A stretch of DNA of 64,000 nucleotides from positions 1 through 64,000 of the forward strand of contig JAFAZH010000042.1 in NCBI GenBank assembly GCA_019239895.1, in the 5' to 3' direction. The notes under the pieces were generated by a model. The model was not told the DNA's origin. It worked only from the letters and a program-made list of their open reading frames with translations, and did not search any database. Shown piece after piece: positions 8,476 through 16,616 of the stretch; position 1 is the stretch's first letter, and the number at the start of each line of letters is the position of its first letter. The DNA comes from Abditibacteriaceae bacterium. Lineage in GTDB: Bacteria > Armatimonadota > Abditibacteriia > Abditibacteriales > Abditibacteriaceae. A program made the position numbers and the translations under genes.

Positions 8476-8919
8476 CTAACGGTGACGCCGCCAGTGGCCC
8501 CAGTGATGGCCCCTGCTACGGCTATTTCTGTGGCTTGTCCAATGCCGCGAGCGTGGGCTGCCACCGCGTGAGGCCAACTCATAGCCACCACCGCCACCGC
8601 TGATAACTTCATAGCTGATCGGGCCAGTGCCGCGTCCTAAGCCGCCGAATAGCTGGCTAAAAGCGCCCGTGGAAAGGTCTAAAATACGCCCGCCATTGAA
8701 GGGGCCTCGGTCGTTGACCCGGACTACGACTGAATTGCCATTACGTGGATTGGTCACGCGCAGCATGGAGCCATGTGGCTCATAGCGGGCGGCAGTCACC
8801 ATCGCCGATGTGTGTTCGTTGTAAGCGGCGAGGCCGCTCCGAGCGTGGGCCAGTTCTCCGGCAGCGCCCATGACCAGCGCCGTGGTCGTCGTGAGAATCA
8901 CAATTCCCTTACGATGCAT
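8476..8919 (-). CDS. RlpA-like double-psi beta-barrel secreted protein
   Basis: A 147-aa secreted protein. A signal peptide (residues 1 to about 26, cleavage near AHA|RS) is followed by an RlpA-like double-psi beta-barrel: GLAAYNEHTSAMVTAAR, then the conserved NPRNGNSVVVRVNDRGPF and GRILDLSTGAF. RlpA proteins bind or cleave glycan strands lacking stem peptides at the septum. The Asp of NDRGPF, needed for lytic activity in RlpA, is present. The C-terminal 40 residues are a Gly, then Arg/His/Ser-rich tail and replace the SPOR domain of longer RlpAs. Whether it is an enzyme cannot be told from the sequence. Confidence 0.8.
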   Translation of the reverse strand: MHRKGIVILTTTTALVMGAAGELAHARSGLAAYNEHTSAMVTAARYEPHGSMLRVTNPRNGNSVVVRVNDRGPFNGGRILDLSTGAFSQLFGGLGRGTGPISYEVISGGGGGYELASRGGSPRSRHWTSHRNSRSRGHHWGHWRRHR

Positions 8920-9029
8920 TTATATCTCCTTGGGTTTGGCAGGCTATGATGGGTGCTACAGGCCAAAAATTTTACCTCCTAAACTTTACCACATCCCCAT
9001 CAAGTTGGCTAAAATCAGGCATAGCCCCT

Positions 9030-9290
9030 TCATTTTTAGCAGGAAAGCAAGAGGAACAGGAAGTCAGGAAAGCCAATAGGCTAATTGATACAACTAAACG
9101 GCATAAAGTCAGAGTGTGTCATGCTGAGCGGAGCGATAGCGTAGTCGAAGCATCTGGTCACAGTGTCCTGAGAAGAGTCGTTAAAGCTGCCATTCTCTAT
9201 TTGCCCGGGTTCAGCACGCGGCTCTCCTTGTTCCATATCCTTAAACTCTCTTCCTGCTTTCCTCTGCCCCTGTCTTCCTGCTAAAAATAA
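9030..9290. repeat. composite intergenic repeat: TAGCAGGAA arms around a TGTCATGCTGAGC element
   Basis: Outer arms: TTTTTAGCAGGAAAGC (9033-9048) and, inverted, CTGTCTTCCTGCTAAAAATA (9270-9289). Nested inside, at about 9115-9157, is TGTCATGCTGAGCGGAGCGA, continuing GTAGTCGAAGCATCT. The nested part recurs almost exactly, inverted, at 13482-13533 (about 48 of 51 positions). The element occupies most of the 400-nt gene-free stretch 8920-9319; the remainder (8920-9030) shows nothing clear. Confidence 0.7.
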
Positions 9291-9319
9291 TGGGAGTGGT
9301 TGCTGCGAAGGAGATTACA

Positions 9320-10282
9320 ATGGCTTTGGCCGTTTGTTTTGGTGAACTTTTGGTGGATATGGTCAGTGACACAGCGGATGCCGCATTACAAGAGGCTCCT
9401 CGTTTTCTCAAGGCTCCCGGTGGTGCGCCCGCTAATGTCGCGGTGGGCTTAGCCCGTTTGGGCGTGCCGACGCGTTTTATTGGGCAAGTGGGTGATGACC
9501 CTTTTGGTGAGTGGCTCCGCCGTATTGTCGCCGCCGCAGACGTGGATGTTTCTGCTCTTTTGACCAGTCCCACCGCGCGCACCACGATTGCCTTCGTTGC
9601 CACGCGGAGCGATGGGCGCAAAGATATTTGCTTTTATCGCAACCCCGGCGCAGATGCCGAAATCAGGCCGACGGATCTGAACGAATCCATGTTAGAAGGC
9701 GCGCGAGTCTTTCACTGCGGCAGTGTCTCGCTTTCGCAAAGCCCCAGCCGGGAAGCGCAACTCCGTGCGGCTGAAATGGCCGCGGCGCGTGGCCTGTTAA
9801 TTTCTTATGACCCCAACTGGCGGCCTTCCTTGTGGCCCGACCATAACTTGGCCCGCGAGATTATCTGGGACATGATGCCCCACTGTGACGTTGTGAAACT
9901 GGCGGATGAAGAATGGGAATTTATTACGGGCACGCCTGATTTTGCATCTGGCGCGGCTAAAATCCGCGAGTGTGGCCCGCGTCTCGTGGTCGTGACACGC
10001 GGCGCAGACGGTGCCTACTACAACTGTGCCGGAGCGCAGGGCGAGATTTCATCTTTCAAAGTCAATGCAGTGGATACTTTAGGAGCAGGCGATGCTTTCG
10101 TGGCAGGATTGCTCGCTCAAGTCTTGCAGCGAGGGAGTCTGGATGACGTTTTAAACCAGGAAGCCTTAGACCAAATCATTCGTTTTTCTAATGCCTGCGG
10201 TGCCATAGCAACCCAAAAGGCAGGAGCCATTCCTGCCTTACCGACGCGTGCCGAGGTGGAGCAGTTTTTACAGAAACATTAA
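9320..10282 (+). CDS. PfkB-family sugar kinase (probable fructokinase)
   Basis: Phosphorylates a sugar using ATP. I choose ATG 9320, preceded by AAGGAGAT, over an in-frame ATG at 9290 that lies inside a repeat arm; this gives 320 aa, normal for the family. Landmarks in order are CFGELLVDMV at the N-terminus, APGGAPANVAVGLARLG (PfkB signature 1), FIGQVGDDPFG, YDPNWRPSLW (typical of bacterial fructokinases) and VNAVDTLGAGDAFVAGLL near the C-terminus. The last is PfkB signature 2, with the catalytic Asp in GAGD. Fructose is the most likely substrate from overall pattern, which is inference. It is monocistronic, ending in a hairpin-rich repeat. Confidence 0.88.
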   Translation: MALAVCFGELLVDMVSDTADAALQEAPRFLKAPGGAPANVAVGLARLGVPTRFIGQVGDDPFGEWLRRIVAAADVDVSALLTSPTARTTIAFVATRSDGRKDICFYRNPGADAEIRPTDLNESMLEGARVFHCGSVSLSQSPSREAQLRAAEMAAARGLLISYDPNWRPSLWPDHNLAREIIWDMMPHCDVVKLADEEWEFITGTPDFASGAAKIRECGPRLVVVTRGADGAYYNCAGAQGEISSFKVNAVDTLGAGDAFVAGLLAQVLQRGSLDDVLNQEALDQIIRFSNACGAIATQKAGAIPALPTRAEVEQFLQKH

Positions 10283-10440
10283 AGCCGGGGCTATAAAAGC
10301 CCCGGCAGTAAGGCTAAAGCCAATCGTCCTCACGGACGGCACACAGTAGGGGCATGATTTATCGTGCCCTATATGGCGTCCAACGGACGCTTGGCCAACG
10401 GCCTTCCTGCCGGGTCTTTTATAGCCCCGGCTCTAGCCTT
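10283..10440. repeat. multi-hairpin intergenic element (GCCGGGGCTATAAAAG arms)
   Basis: Arms AGCCGGGGCTATAAAAGCCC (from 10283) and, inverted, TTTTATAGCCCCGGCT (10416-10431) bracket smaller hairpins such as CGTCCTCACGGACG (10325-10338) and GGCATGATTTATCGTGCC (10351-10368). It separates the convergent pfkB-like gene and the small secreted-protein gene and could terminate both. It resembles the elements at 21490 and 34483 in layout. Confidence 0.65.
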
Positions 10441-10819
10441 ATTTTTGGCCTTGCCCTTTTTTCGCTTGAGGAGCTATGGGCTTGCGTGGAGATTTCTGGA
10501 CTTTCACTGTCTTAGGGGGGTGCAGCAAGAATGGGTGCATCGCCTGAAAAAGATGACGGTCAGAATCCCGGAACATTAGGTCTCGCATCGTTCCAATTTG
10601 GTGACTTGGCTTTGCCTGCTGTTGAGGGACAGTATCTCCTTGTGCCCAACCGGGATGAACCACAGGTGGGTCAAAGGGAATGGCTTGTGCCTTACCCCAA
10701 TTGTAATCAGCGGTTTGCAGCCCCGGCGCTGCCGTAGCTGATGGTGTGCCTGTTAGCCCCAGACACATTGCCCCAGTGACTCCCAGAGCAATGCCATAGC
10801 GGATTTGCGTGTGTTTCAT
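10439..10819 (-). CDS. small secreted protein of unknown function
   Basis: I place the start at ATG 10819, which has an excellent AGAGGAGGTCGCAAT leader, instead of 36 nt upstream; the product is then 126 aa. Residues 1 to about 30 form a signal peptide (IALGVTGAMCLGLTG, cleavage after TAA). The mature part is Pro/Gln/Lys-rich, contains PFDPPVVHPGWAQGD and ends in a strongly basic tail. I recognise no family. It is transcribed divergently from the arsR-zntA pair. Confidence 0.6.
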   Translation of the reverse strand: MKHTQIRYGIALGVTGAMCLGLTGTPSATAAPGLQTADYNWGKAQAIPFDPPVVHPGWAQGDTVPQQQAKPSHQIGTMRDLMFRDSDRHLFQAMHPFLLHPPKTVKVQKSPRKPIAPQAKKGQGQK

Positions 10820-10902
10820 ATTGCGACCTCCTCTAACACCCATATTACAACACAAAACGTCTGTGCGCAGCGTTCTATCTTTTAGGCTGTAATTATCTGT
10901 GT

Positions 10903-10931
10903 TATACTGAACATATGAACAAACGTTCAGG
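10903..10931 (+). promoter_or_regulatory. promoter and SmtB/ArsR-type operator of the metal-efflux operon
   Basis: A -10 hexamer TATACT (10903-10908) is directly followed by ACATATGAACAAACGTTCAG (10910-10929). Within it TGAAC and GTTCA form a dyad at about 10916-10929, of the kind bound by SmtB/CadC repressors (TGAAC..GTTCA type). The -35 is weak. Repressor bound here would cover the transcription start, so autoregulation with release by zinc or cadmium is expected. Confidence 0.5.
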
Positions 10932-10938
10932 TGAATTT

Positions 10939-11337
10939 ATGACAACTATGACTAAAGCGGCTGAGGCTTGTGAAGTCCATGCTTTCAATGAGGCTGCGGT
11001 GCAGCAGGCGCAAAAATATATCGAATCGCACTTACCGAACGGGGCAACGCGGGACATGGCTGATATGTTTGCGGCTTTTGGCGATAGCACCCGCCTTAAG
11101 CTGCTCTGTGCCCTGGTGCAGGGGGAACTGTGCGTTTGCGATCTCTCCATTCTGTTAGGTGTCTCCCCTTCGGCGGTATCGCATCAACTACGTGGCCTGC
11201 GGGCTTTGCGCCTGGTCAAGTCGCGCCGTGACGGGAAGATGGTGCTGTATTCCCTGGACGATGACCATGTGCTGACTTTGCTGCATGTTGGTCTCAGCCA
11301 TATCCGTGAATCACGTTCGGCTTTACCAGACCGCTGA
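10939..11337 (+). CDS. ArsR/SmtB-family metal-sensing repressor
   Basis: Winged-helix metalloregulator. I prefer ATG 10939, with AGGTG upstream, over ATG 10915, which lies inside the operator and would leave almost no leader; this gives 132 aa. The N-terminal arm carries ACEVHAF (Cys and His), the alpha-3 region reads GELCVCDLS (the ELCVCDL box of ArsR/CadC), and the recognition helix is SPSAVSHQLRGLRALRLV. The dimer helix DDDHVLTLLHVGLSHIRE contains the Asp/His residues of the SmtB alpha-5 zinc site. Both site types occur, so cadmium/lead and zinc are all possible inducers. The gene ends 32 nt before the P-type ATPase gene, which it presumably controls. Confidence 0.9.
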   Translation: MTTMTKAAEACEVHAFNEAAVQQAQKYIESHLPNGATRDMADMFAAFGDSTRLKLLCALVQGELCVCDLSILLGVSPSAVSHQLRGLRALRLVKSRRDGKMVLYSLDDDHVLTLLHVGLSHIRESRSALPDR

Positions 11338-11369
11338 ATGTAGCATTCAGGCAACCTGCGAGGTTATCA

Positions 11370-13367
11370 ATGTCCGATATTGCGGTTAAACCTCCATCTG
11401 CTAATGTTTCAGCCGCGCCCAGTGCGTGTGGCTGTTGCGCGTGTCCATCCGGTTCTGCTGTGCGACCAGATGCAGAAAAGGCAGGCGTAAATTGGGAAAT
11501 CTGGGGCGGTCTTGCCTGTGCGCTATTAACCTTCGCCGGGTGGGGTGGCTATCACCTTGCATTGCCCGCGCTATATATCCATGCGCTCTATTTTGTGGCA
11601 GTCGTCGCCGGAGGTTGGCCCCTCCTGTGTGGCAGTTGGCGGGCTATAGGGGCGCTGGCGCTGGATATGAATGTCCTGATGAGCATTGCCGCCATTGGCG
11701 CGTGCTGGTTGGGTGATTGGGGCGAAGCGGCATCGTTGGTCTTTCTCTACTCGGTATCCGAATGGATTGAACGACAAAGCGTGCGCCGCTCACGCCGCGC
11801 TATCGCCAATTTAATGAGCCTGACGCCACCGCGTGCGTTAGTGCGCCAGCTTAAAGGGAAAGCACAAGACCTAATAGAAGTGGATGCCAATGAGGTGGCG
11901 GTTGGCGACATTTTCGTGGTGCGTGCAGGCGAGCGTATTGCCTTAGACGGGGTTATTACAGAAGGCCACTCCCAGGTTAATCAGGCTCCCGTGACGGGTG
12001 AAAGTCTGCCTGTGGAAAAAGGTATTGGCGACGAGGTTTTCGCAGGCACACTTAATGATTCTGGTGTTCTGGAAGCACGAGCGACCCGTCTGGCGCAAGA
12101 TGGCACATTAGCGCATATTGCCCGTCTGGTCGGGGAAGCGGAAGCTCAAAAATCGCCACGTCAACGCACGATGGAAAGCTTTGCCCGGCTTTATACGCCT
12201 GTCATTATAGCAGTGGCAGCAACCGTGGCGATTATGCCGCCGCTCATTTTCGGGGCTAACTGGCATAGCTGGTTTTACCGTGCGCTATCACTCCTCGTAG
12301 CGGCCTGCCCCTGTGCTTTCGTGCTGAGTGGGCCGATTGCCGCCATTTGCGCTATATCAGCCGCCGCACGCCGGGGCATTCTCATTCGTGGCGGCACCGC
12401 CTTGGAGACTTTAGCTGCTGTGCAAGCAGTGGCTTTCGATAAAACTGGCACGATCACCGAAGGCGTGCCCCATGTCACTGATTTTATCACCCTCAATGGT
12501 CAACCCAGAGATCAGCTTATTGCTGTGGCCGGAGCCTTGGAACAGCAGAGTCAGCATCCTTTAGCCCGTGCCGTGGTGGATTTTGCACGCCGTGAAGTGC
12601 CATCAACTGTCGTGGCTGAGAATGTCCAAGAGCAAGAAGGGCAGGGCGTGAGTGGCACCTATGAGGGAACGCGCTATCATATCGGACGCATTGGTTTAGC
12701 TAAGGCACAACTCGATGGCGCGGCGGCTATGGTTCAATCGCTGCAATCTCAAGGGCGTAGTGTGGCTCTGCTGAACGGCGCGGGTAAGCCGTTGGCAGTG
12801 ATTGGTTTTACGGATAAAGTTCGCGCTTCGGCCTCGTCTGGGCTGTTGCATCTGCAAGCTCAGGGCATAGCGCCACGAATTATTCTATCGGGCGATAACA
12901 CGGCAGCCGTGCGCCATGTGACTGAGCAAGTCGGGGCCGATAGTTATCAGTCGGAATTAATGCCTGCCGACAAGCTGCGCATTATCCGCGAGTTTGGGCA
13001 ACAGCATGGCACGACTGCAATGGTCGGTGATGGTATCAACGACGCCCCGGCCTTAGCTCAGGCCGATATTGGCGTGGCAATGGGTGCTGCTGGCTCAGAT
13101 GCCGCCTTAGAAGTCTCTGATGTGGCGCTGATGAGCGATGATCTCAACAAACTGCCAGAGGCCATTGCGATTGCACGCCAGGCCCGCTCGATTATTATGC
13201 AAAACATTGCCCTGGCCTTAGCCATGAAATTTATCTTCATCGTGGGCCTTTTTCTTAATCTGTGGGGCAGTTACAGCCTGGCTGGGGGCGTTATCGCCGA
13301 CATGGGCGCAACCCTATTGGTGACAGCGAATGCGCTTCGCCTGCTGCAAAGTCATCAAAATAATTAA
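11370..13367 (+). CDS. zntA: P1B-type heavy-metal ATPase (Zn2+/Cd2+ exporter)
   Basis: ATP-driven efflux of divalent soft metals across the inner membrane. The 665-aa protein has no N-terminal HMA domain, only a short Cys-rich segment (ACGCCACPSG, residues about 19-28) that may bind metal. Key sites in order are TGES (actuator, about 209), ACPCAFVLSGP (transport-site CPC, about 313), FDKTGTIT (phosphorylated Asp, about 357), SQHPLA (HP motif), GDGINDAPALAQADIGVAMG (hinge) and GGVIADMGATLLV in the last helix, where the Asp is diagnostic of Zn/Cd-type pumps. It follows arsR in one operon with a GAGG ribosome site. The symbol is by function, as cadA is equally possible. Confidence 0.9.
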   Translation: MSDIAVKPPSANVSAAPSACGCCACPSGSAVRPDAEKAGVNWEIWGGLACALLTFAGWGGYHLALPALYIHALYFVAVVAGGWPLLCGSWRAIGALALDMNVLMSIAAIGACWLGDWGEAASLVFLYSVSEWIERQSVRRSRRAIANLMSLTPPRALVRQLKGKAQDLIEVDANEVAVGDIFVVRAGERIALDGVITEGHSQVNQAPVTGESLPVEKGIGDEVFAGTLNDSGVLEARATRLAQDGTLAHIARLVGEAEAQKSPRQRTMESFARLYTPVIIAVAATVAIMPPLIFGANWHSWFYRALSLLVAACPCAFVLSGPIAAICAISAAARRGILIRGGTALETLAAVQAVAFDKTGTITEGVPHVTDFITLNGQPRDQLIAVAGALEQQSQHPLARAVVDFARREVPSTVVAENVQEQEGQGVSGTYEGTRYHIGRIGLAKAQLDGAAAMVQSLQSQGRSVALLNGAGKPLAVIGFTDKVRASASSGLLHLQAQGIAPRIILSGDNTAAVRHVTEQVGADSYQSELMPADKLRIIREFGQQHGTTAMVGDGINDAPALAQADIGVAMGAAGSDAALEVSDVALMSDDLNKLPEAIAIARQARSIIMQNIALALAMKFIFIVGLFLNLWGSYSLAGGVIADMGATLLVTANALRLLQSHQNN

Positions 13368-13600
13368 CAGGAAAGTAAGTTATACCGAAAGAATACAGCC
13401 TGTCATGTTGAACGCAATAAGGTAGCTATTCACAGCAACTAGAAAGTGGCAGTCTAACGACTTTTCTCATGATACCGGGACAAGATGCTTCGACTACGCT
13501 ATCGCTCCGCTCCGCATGACACACTCTGACTCTTCTCTGTGCCCATCTTGACCACCAAATCTTTTTCTTCCTTTCCTCTTTCCCTGCTTTCCTGCTGTAA
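13365..13600. repeat. composite intergenic repeat: CAGGAAAG arms around a TGTCATG element (second copy)
   Basis: The outer arm TTAACAGGAAAGTAAG (13365-13380) pairs with TTCCCTGCTTTCCTGCTGTA (13580-13599). Inside, TGTCATGTTGAACGCAATA (about 13402) and, inverted, GATGCTTCGACTACGCTATC leading into GCATGACACACTCTGACTCT (13484-13532) form the inner pair. This is the same nested arrangement as at 9030-9290, and the right inner arm is nearly identical to it in reverse. The gene-free stretch 13368-13717 holds only this and a terminator. Confidence 0.7.
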
Positions 13601-13643
13601 AGAAAAAATACAGGGCCGCGCTTCCCGGAGCGCGGCCCTGTAT
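13600..13643 (-). terminator. intrinsic terminator (both directions)
   Basis: Perfect 15-bp stem ATACAGGGCCGCGCT (13608-13622) with AGCGCGGCCCTGTAT (13629-13643) and a 6-nt loop. On the minus strand it is followed by a T-rich run (complement of AGAAAAAATA), so it ends transcription of the 13718-14620 gene. The plus-strand ATPase transcript also runs into it. Confidence 0.8.
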
Positions 13644-13717
13644 TAACACGCGGTTCATCCCGCCATCGTGTCCTAAATTAAGATACGACCTGGTGCGGCG
13701 ACGACTTGTAACCTGAA

Positions 13718-14620
13718 TTAGCGAGTCGTAACAGCCTCGCGTTGCCCAGAGGAAGTAAAGCCCTTGCTGTCGCGTGGTAGTTGCTGTTCGATGAGCAATG
13801 AACGCAGGCGATCCAGCAGCGCAGAGGCTTCGCTTTTTGAAAGCTGGGCTATGGGTTTGTCAACGAATCGGGCCAGTTCTTCCTGTGCCAGAGGCCCGAA
13901 AGCCTTGTTAGCCATCGAAAGTATGGCTCCCCGTTGCGCATCCGTCAAGGTGTTGCCATTGCCAGCTGGTCGAGAATGCTCGTGCGCCGGGGTGAAACGG
14001 AGCGTTGCCGCCTCCGTGCCACCACTTTGCTTCGCCCGTTCGCCACGTCCTGAAACCGCTGCTGATGCAGTATGGCGTTCGTGAGCATCACGCTCTGGAC
14101 GGTCAGATTCCATATCCTCCAAGTCCTGGGTGAAGAGTCCTGAAGCCCGTGTCGCAGAAAGCGTGGCATCAATTAAAGCCCGCTTCTTGCTCATTTTTAG
14201 CACCGTATTAGCGATATTAGCCGCATCCTGGCTCTTGTAGCGCCGCTCGTGGCTGTTGCAGGAACCAATGCCCTCTGCTTCCACTTGAGAACTCCGCTTG
14301 TTCAGCAGGGTGACTTTAACTTCATATGCCACAAAGCTCTCGTCCCAGTCCTCCACGCGGTTGGTGATCTCAACCAGTGGAGCGAGTCCAAAAATCGCGT
14401 TTAACTTTTCGGCACCCGGCTTAAACAGGGTTGGTTTAGCCTGTGTGCCTGGAATAACGCCATAATCCTCGCCTTCGACCATGTGATCGCGCACAAATTC
14501 TTGTAGCATCTTCACACGGCGATTAGCCTCTTCCAGGCTAATCGCAAAGTCGGGAAACACGTCAGGAGGATTCAGCGTCAGGGTGTCCGCCGTCTGTTCT
14601 GTCACTTTTTCTTTTGTCAT
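13718..14620 (-). CDS. phage-type protein probably involved in DNA recombination or single-strand binding
   Basis: A 300-aa cytoplasmic protein. The N-terminal two thirds contain a conserved block: GEDYGVIPGTQAKPTLFKPG, then AEKLNAIFGL and AYEVKVTLLNK. SQDAANIANTVLKMSKKRA and LIDATLSATRASGLFTQDLE follow. Proteins with this pattern occur in phages and mobile islands beside recombination genes. The 'NT-KM--KRA--DA' helix recalls Rad52/ERF-like annealing proteins, but I cannot claim that family. The C-terminus (TDAQRGAILSMANKAFGP ... LSKSEASALLDRLRS) is a module often appended to phage DNA-metabolism proteins. ATG 14620 follows AAAGGAG with good spacing, and a -10 TATACT lies at 14657-14662 (minus). 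No phage neighbours are visible here. Confidence 0.6.
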   Translation of the reverse strand: MTKEKVTEQTADTLTLNPPDVFPDFAISLEEANRRVKMLQEFVRDHMVEGEDYGVIPGTQAKPTLFKPGAEKLNAIFGLAPLVEITNRVEDWDESFVAYEVKVTLLNKRSSQVEAEGIGSCNSHERRYKSQDAANIANTVLKMSKKRALIDATLSATRASGLFTQDLEDMESDRPERDAHERHTASAAVSGRGERAKQSGGTEAATLRFTPAHEHSRPAGNGNTLTDAQRGAILSMANKAFGPLAQEELARFVDKPIAQLSKSEASALLDRLRSLLIEQQLPRDSKGFTSSGQREAVTTR

Positions 14621-14849
14621 CTTGAAGCTCCTTTTCTCCCTTAATTGACGTTTTTAAGTATAACACGCTCCTGTTTTCATTGAAATAGGTGAAATCAAAT
14701 TTTGCACAAAAATTTGTTAATGGGACGCTAAGCACTGCTTCGCTAACTACGTGCGCTATTTGTCCGCTATTTCGACAATGGTTTAAATAGCGTTGCGCAG
14801 CATTGCGACTGCGGAGCATGGCGAACTAAGTTAGTTTCCTATCATCTCA

Positions 14850-14882
14850 AAAACGAAAAATCCCCCATAAAATGGAGGATTT
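14850..14882 (-). terminator. intrinsic terminator of tRNA-Met
   Basis: On the minus strand, AAATCCTCCA and TGGGGGATTT (one mismatch) form a stem with a 5-nt loop, followed by TTCGTTTTTGAG. It begins 9 nt after the 3' end of tRNA-Met. The preceding stretch 14663-14849 shows no gene. Confidence 0.7.
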
Positions 14883-14890
14883 CTGTCACG

Positions 14891-14964
14891 TAGCGGAGGA
14901 GGGACTCGAACCCCCGACACACGGATTATGATTCCGTTGCTCTAACCAACTGAGCTACTCCGCC
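14891..14964 (-). tRNA. tRNA-Met(CAT), elongator type
   Basis: Cloverleaf on the minus strand: acceptor GGCGGAG/CTCCGCT with G-U at 1-72, D-loop AGCTCAGTTGGTTAGAGC, anticodon loop ATCATAA (anticodon CAT) and T-arm GGTTCGAGTCC. The body matches bacterial elongator tRNA-Met rather than initiator or the lysidine-modified tRNA-Ile. CCA is not encoded. Confidence 0.92.
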
Positions 14965-14969
14965 AGAAG

Positions 14970-15098
14970 TAAGGATGAAGGCGGAAGGATGAGGGATGAA
15001 AGAGGAAACCAAAGGATTGCTGCACGCTAAGAGCAGGAGTATGCGATCATAGCGTGGCCTTGCCTTTTCATCCTTCATCCTTCCGCCTTCATCCTTTA
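14970..15098. repeat. paired inverted array of GGATGAA/GGCGGAA words
   Basis: The left arm (14971-15003) and right arm (15065-15097) are reverse complements over about 31 nt with one mismatch. Each is built from repeated GGATGAAGGCGGAAGGATGA words. The 60-nt spacer is A/G-mixed with no gene. The element starts 6 nt after the 5' end of tRNA-Met, so it may lie in that gene's promoter region. Confidence 0.8.
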
Positions 15099-15284
15099 AG
15101 AGTTGTCCTGTTGTTGCTGGCGGCGCTTGCGCTTTTTCTTTTTCTGTTTTTTCTGTTTGCGATCTTCAATCCTACGACGGCGGTCAGCGTGCTCAAAGCG
15201 CACGGCATCGTTCATCTGATGGTCAAGCTGCTCTAACGGCCCCATCTCATAGGCTTGCAGTCTCGGTAAATCAATGGCGGGCAT
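15096..15284 (-). CDS. possible small basic protein, 62 aa
   Basis: A 62-codon frame from ATG 15284. The N-terminal half is ordinary (PRLQAYEMGPLEQLDHQMND) and the C-terminal half is extremely basic (DRRRRIEDRKQKKQKKKKRK), like small nucleic-acid-binding or ribosome-associated proteins. The stop codon lies at the edge of a repeat arm. The ribosome site is weak. I recognise no family, and it may be chance. Confidence 0.35.
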   Translation of the reverse strand: MPAIDLPRLQAYEMGPLEQLDHQMNDAVRFEHADRRRRIEDRKQKKQKKKKRKRRQQQQDNS

Positions 15285-15477
15285 AATGAAAGTCTCTGCT
15301 GCGATCTTCTCGCTAAACGACCTATCCTTTTATTCACTCACTCTTCCATTCGACTTTATCTTTGCTTGATAGTCTTTGTTCAGAGCAGGTAAAATTATAG
15401 CGAGTTAAGCCCCCATTGTCAACGCAGGCGCGGGGCGATTAACTTCAGCGAAGTTTCACGAAAAGGAAATAACACTT

Positions 15478-16464
15478 ATGGGTCAACCTGTTAGAGTCGC
15501 TATCACGGGTGCTGCTGGCCAAATTGGCTATGCACTGGCGTTTCGCATCGCTTCTGGCCAGATGTTTGGAGCTGAGACTCCTGTCATCTTGCATCTAATT
15601 GAAATTCCACCCGCTGCCCAAGCCTTGCAGGGCGTCGTCATGGAATTGGAAGACTGCGCTTTTCCGCTTTTGAAGGGCGTTGTGCCAACAACCGACTTAA
15701 ACACTGGCTTCAAAGGTGTCAATTGGTCACTCCTGATTGGCAGCGTGCCGCGCAAGCAGGGCATGGAGCGCAAAGACCTACTGGGCATCAATGGCAAGAT
15801 TTTCGTCGAGCAGGGGCGAGCCATCCAACAAAATGCCGCTGCGGATGCGCGTATCCTCGTGGTCGGCAATCCCTGCAACACCAACTGCCTGATCGCCATG
15901 AATAATGCGCGCGATATTCCCAAAGACCGCTGGTTTGCCATGACTCGACTCGATGAAAATCGCGCCAAAACCCAATTAGCGCAAAAAGCTGGCGTAGATA
16001 CGACAGCGGTAGACCGCATTGCGATCTGGGGCAATCACTCGGCGACGCAATATCCTGACTTCACCAATGCGCGCATTAACGGCAAGCCAGTCACTCAAAC
16101 GATTGCCCACCGCGCCTGGCTGGAGACAGATTTTATCAAAACTGTGCAGCAGCGTGGGGCAGAAATCATCAAGGCGCGGGGCATGTCTTCGGCGGGTTCG
16201 GCGGCCAATGCCATTGTGGATAGTGTAGTGTCCATCATCACTCCCACGCCCGGCGACGATTGGCACAGTCTGGCCATAGCGACCGAGGGCAGTTATAACA
16301 TTCCAGAAGGTCTAATCGTTTCATTCCCGGTGCGCTCCGATGGCAGCAAGGTTTCTGTCGTGCAGGGCGTCTCGCTCGACGAGTTTAGCCGCCAGAAAGT
16401 GGATGCTTCGGTAGCCGAATTGCAAGAAGAAAAGTCAATGGTCGTTGAGCTTTTGCCCTCTTAG
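15478..16464 (+). CDS. mdh: malate dehydrogenase (NAD-dependent)
   Basis: Interconverts malate and oxaloacetate in the TCA cycle. The 328-aa length and the sequence are of the cytosolic/Thermus-like MDH group. Features are the Rossmann motif ITGAAGQIGYALAFRIASG, the mobile-loop substrate arginines in GSVPRKQGMERKDLL, GNPCNTNCLIAM, MTRLDENRAKTQLAQKAG and the catalytic His in IWGNHSATQYPDF. The start ATG 15478 follows AAAAGGAAATAA. It is monocistronic, closed by a strong terminator 70 nt downstream. Confidence 0.95.
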   Translation: MGQPVRVAITGAAGQIGYALAFRIASGQMFGAETPVILHLIEIPPAAQALQGVVMELEDCAFPLLKGVVPTTDLNTGFKGVNWSLLIGSVPRKQGMERKDLLGINGKIFVEQGRAIQQNAAADARILVVGNPCNTNCLIAMNNARDIPKDRWFAMTRLDENRAKTQLAQKAGVDTTAVDRIAIWGNHSATQYPDFTNARINGKPVTQTIAHRAWLETDFIKTVQQRGAEIIKARGMSSAGSAANAIVDSVVSIITPTPGDDWHSLAIATEGSYNIPEGLIVSFPVRSDGSKVSVVQGVSLDEFSRQKVDASVAELQEEKSMVVELLPS

Positions 16465-16533
16465 GGATTATTCCAATAGATGACGATGGGTAATGGCAGG
16501 ATGACCCTACAGCGTTAGCTAAAGGCATAGCAG

Positions 16534-16572
16534 AAAATGAAAAGCCCCCGCCAAGCGGGGGCTTTTCATTTT
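16534..16572. terminator. bidirectional intrinsic terminator after mdh
   Basis: Perfect 17-bp stem: AAAATGAAAAGCCCCCG (16534-16550) pairs with CGGGGGCTTTTCATTTT (16556-16572) around a 5-nt loop. The flanking A-run and T-run let it work for mdh on the plus strand and for the lipoprotein gene on the minus strand. Confidence 0.9.
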
Positions 16573-16616
16573 ACGAAAGACTACTTCGGCAAGCTAATAG
16601 TTAAAGGTAATAATTA

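Noticed and set aside
9030..13600. Composite transposon carrying the zinc-efflux operon
   Set aside because: The flanking repeats are short, contain no transposase and also occur at other loci (19588, 37105, 40456), so they are better read as independent intergenic elements.
15054..15236. Hydrophobic 60-aa plus-strand reading frame
   Set aside because: Its start is inside a paired repeat and it is antisense to the Lys/Arg-rich small frame, which explains its Leu/Phe-rich composition.
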